From NCBI RefSeq assembly GCF_000002995.4, contig NW_025062475.1, positions 682,001 to 746,000 on the forward strand: a DNA stretch of 64,000 bases, given 5' to 3'. The first letter of the stretch is position 1. Every line of letters begins with the position of its first letter. The notes under the pieces were generated by a model. It was not told the origin of the DNA and made no database searches. It saw only the letters and a list, made by a program, of their open reading frames with translations. The position numbers were made by a program, and so were the translations under genes. This stretch comes from Brugia malayi. Its lineage: Eukaryota; Nematoda; Chromadorea; Rhabditida; Onchocercidae. This document shows positions 62,483 through 64,000 of this stretch, in pieces.

Positions 62483-64000
62483 ATGTCTAACTTATTAAGT
62501 AGTAGTAATAGTAATAATAAAACGATTAATCATGAAATGACACATTTTACAAAATTGAAATTATTGAATGAATCATATACAATTGATGATGATTCATCAG
62601 TGTATGCACTTCGAACTTGTCATAATAACAATAGTAGCAGTAGTAGTAGTAGTACTGATGATGATGATCAATCATTGGCTAAATCAAATAAAACATTTTC
62701 AAATTCTTCAATTAAATTGAAATCATCAATTCAAAATCAAACAGGCGATAATTGCAGTAAAAAGTAAGTAAATTTTTTTTTTTTTTTTTTTTAAAATTAC
62801 GTCATAAAATTTCCATTTGTAATTTAATTTGAAGATAAAAATTTGCAATAATCTAAAGCTAACAATTAGTAAATTTTAGAATTCTTTTGTGATATTTTCC
62901 TCATTAATAAAAGTATAAATAATTATAATGCTAGCAACAGCAATTGTATTTTAAAGTTCTTCTTTTTTCTTAATTATTATTTGAAAATGAATTGTCCGTT
63001 TTTTTTTTTTTTTCATTTCATTTCAGTTCAATTTATAAGATTGCTTTAACGCAATCATCGGAAAATACATCGGATAATTTGAAAAGTTCTGAATTTGATG
63101 ATGAATTGTCGCAATTGTCGCAGCTGTCACAACTGTCGCAATCATGTTATACAGCTCGTGTTATTTTATCAGAAGAAATTACTAATCCTGAATTTAATTA
63201 TTCTCAAATTTTAGATGTAAATTTTGAAGAAATAATAATTGAACACTTCTTTCTAAGCATAAAAGAGGGAGAGAGAGAGAGAGAAAGAGAAAGAGAAAAA
63301 ACATTGAACTATTGCATTATTGCTTTGAACTTTCTTAAATTATTTAAATTATTTAATTAAAATTAATTAATAGAAATCAACTATTAATTCATGTTTTTGA
63401 TTTAATAAATAATATGTAAATAATGCAAACATAATTATTGTCAGAATTTTAACATAAAATTAATATAACTGTGACTAATTATAGTGTTTTAACCGATATA
63501 TAGAGCAAGTAGTCCAGCAATTTGCTTGTTTCCATGGAAAAGAAATAAACAAAAAAAAAGAAAGAAAAATCGATTATAAATTGTTAAATTTATTTTTAAA
63601 TGTTAACAATTATAGTGGTAATGCCTAAATTATTTAGTATTAAATGTTAAATTACTAATTTACAATGTTTTAGGAACAATTAACATCACAACAATCTAAT
63701 AATAATAATAAAAGCGAACAAACAAACAACATTCTAAGTGAATCTAATATGTAAGTGAACAAATACATCAATTTTTGGCTCGAATATATTTTGAAGTAAT
63801 CGTATTTTCAAATTTAATTTCTTTTAATTTAACTTAATTTAATTTCACTTACTGATAGCTTTTTAATACGAAAAATAAGAAATACCTGTAATGGAATTGA
63901 TTCATACATTATCAGATAAAATGGTTTATATTATTCATACTATCTAATTTTATAATTTTGTGAAATTTGCTTTTTTTTTTTTTTAGAAAAGAAACAAATG
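62483..64000 (+). CDS. Unrecognised Ser/Asn-rich protein, 5' part (runs off the window)
   Basis: Predicted exons: 62483-62763, 63027-63216, 63674-63750 and 63987-64000 (cut by the window edge). Phases 2, 0 and 2 match at all three joins. The ATG lies 5 bases after GATGCAG, a possible trans-splice acceptor. The protein begins MSNLLSSSNSNNKTINHEMT and is low in complexity: a run of seven Ser followed by TDDDD, a four-fold LSQ repeat (from a 9-bp DNA repeat at about 63107-63142), and an NNNN stretch. No domain is visible; residues around SCYTARVILSEE and NPEFNYSQILD are the least repetitive and may belong to a conserved core. No membrane span or signal peptide is seen so far. It is likely intracellular and partly disordered. 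Confidence 0.68.

Overview
The window is eukaryotic nuclear DNA, extremely A+T-rich and full of long A/T homopolymers, (GA/CT)n tracts and minisatellites. Its genes are cut into many small exons with short introns. Acceptors are of the TTTTCAG/TTTTAG type, and some start codons lie a few bases after an acceptor-like AG, as expected where spliced leaders are added in trans. This points to a nematode. The A+T bias and gene style fit a parasitic clade III (filarial or spirurid) worm, but that placement is inference. There are no bacterial-style operons and no CRISPR array.

Layout: (1) 1-2333 is the upstream region of a giant cadherin gene. It holds a 100-bp higher-order minisatellite and a TATA-type promoter candidate. 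(2) 2334-38185 (+) is a Dachsous-type giant cadherin. I traced it by hand through 50 exons with consistent phase: 8,511 nt, 2,836 residues, with a signal peptide, about 24-25 cadherin repeats, one membrane helix and a cytoplasmic tail of about 200 residues with Dachsous-like motifs. (3) 14171-18999 (-) is a complete nine-exon OSCP1 gene (386 residues) on the opposite strand, inside the 8.2-kb intron 9 of the cadherin. (4) 38186-51597 is 13.4 kb of A+T-rich intergenic DNA with tandem repeats, one GC-richer structured patch, and DR1-like nuclear-receptor sites in a shared sequence context. (5) 51598-56497 (+) is a four-exon gene for a small secreted protein of 299 residues with one EGF domain and a hydrophobic C-terminus. 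(6) 59272-61327 holds two intact-looking tRNA-Ser genes (CGA and AGA anticodons) and one degenerate tRNA-Ser copy on the minus strand, next to a GC-richer segment that may be a tRNA-derived mobile element. (7) From 62483 (+) the 5' part of an unrecognised Ser/Asn-rich protein gene runs off the window end.

The most interesting points are the antisense nesting of a cilium-associated gene (OSCP1) in a planar-polarity cadherin; three tandem 3' splice sites 23 bp apart that decide whether the conserved Dachsous C-terminus is made; minisatellites inside cadherin introns that duplicate splice sites, stay open in frame or carry GATA-factor motifs; a pair of UGCAUG (RBFOX) motifs in and beside a perfect intronic palindrome; repeated nuclear-receptor-like elements around the EGF gene; and the tRNA-Ser cluster with anticodon change and a possible SINE-like derivative. 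I did not find a clear, wholly new biological system.
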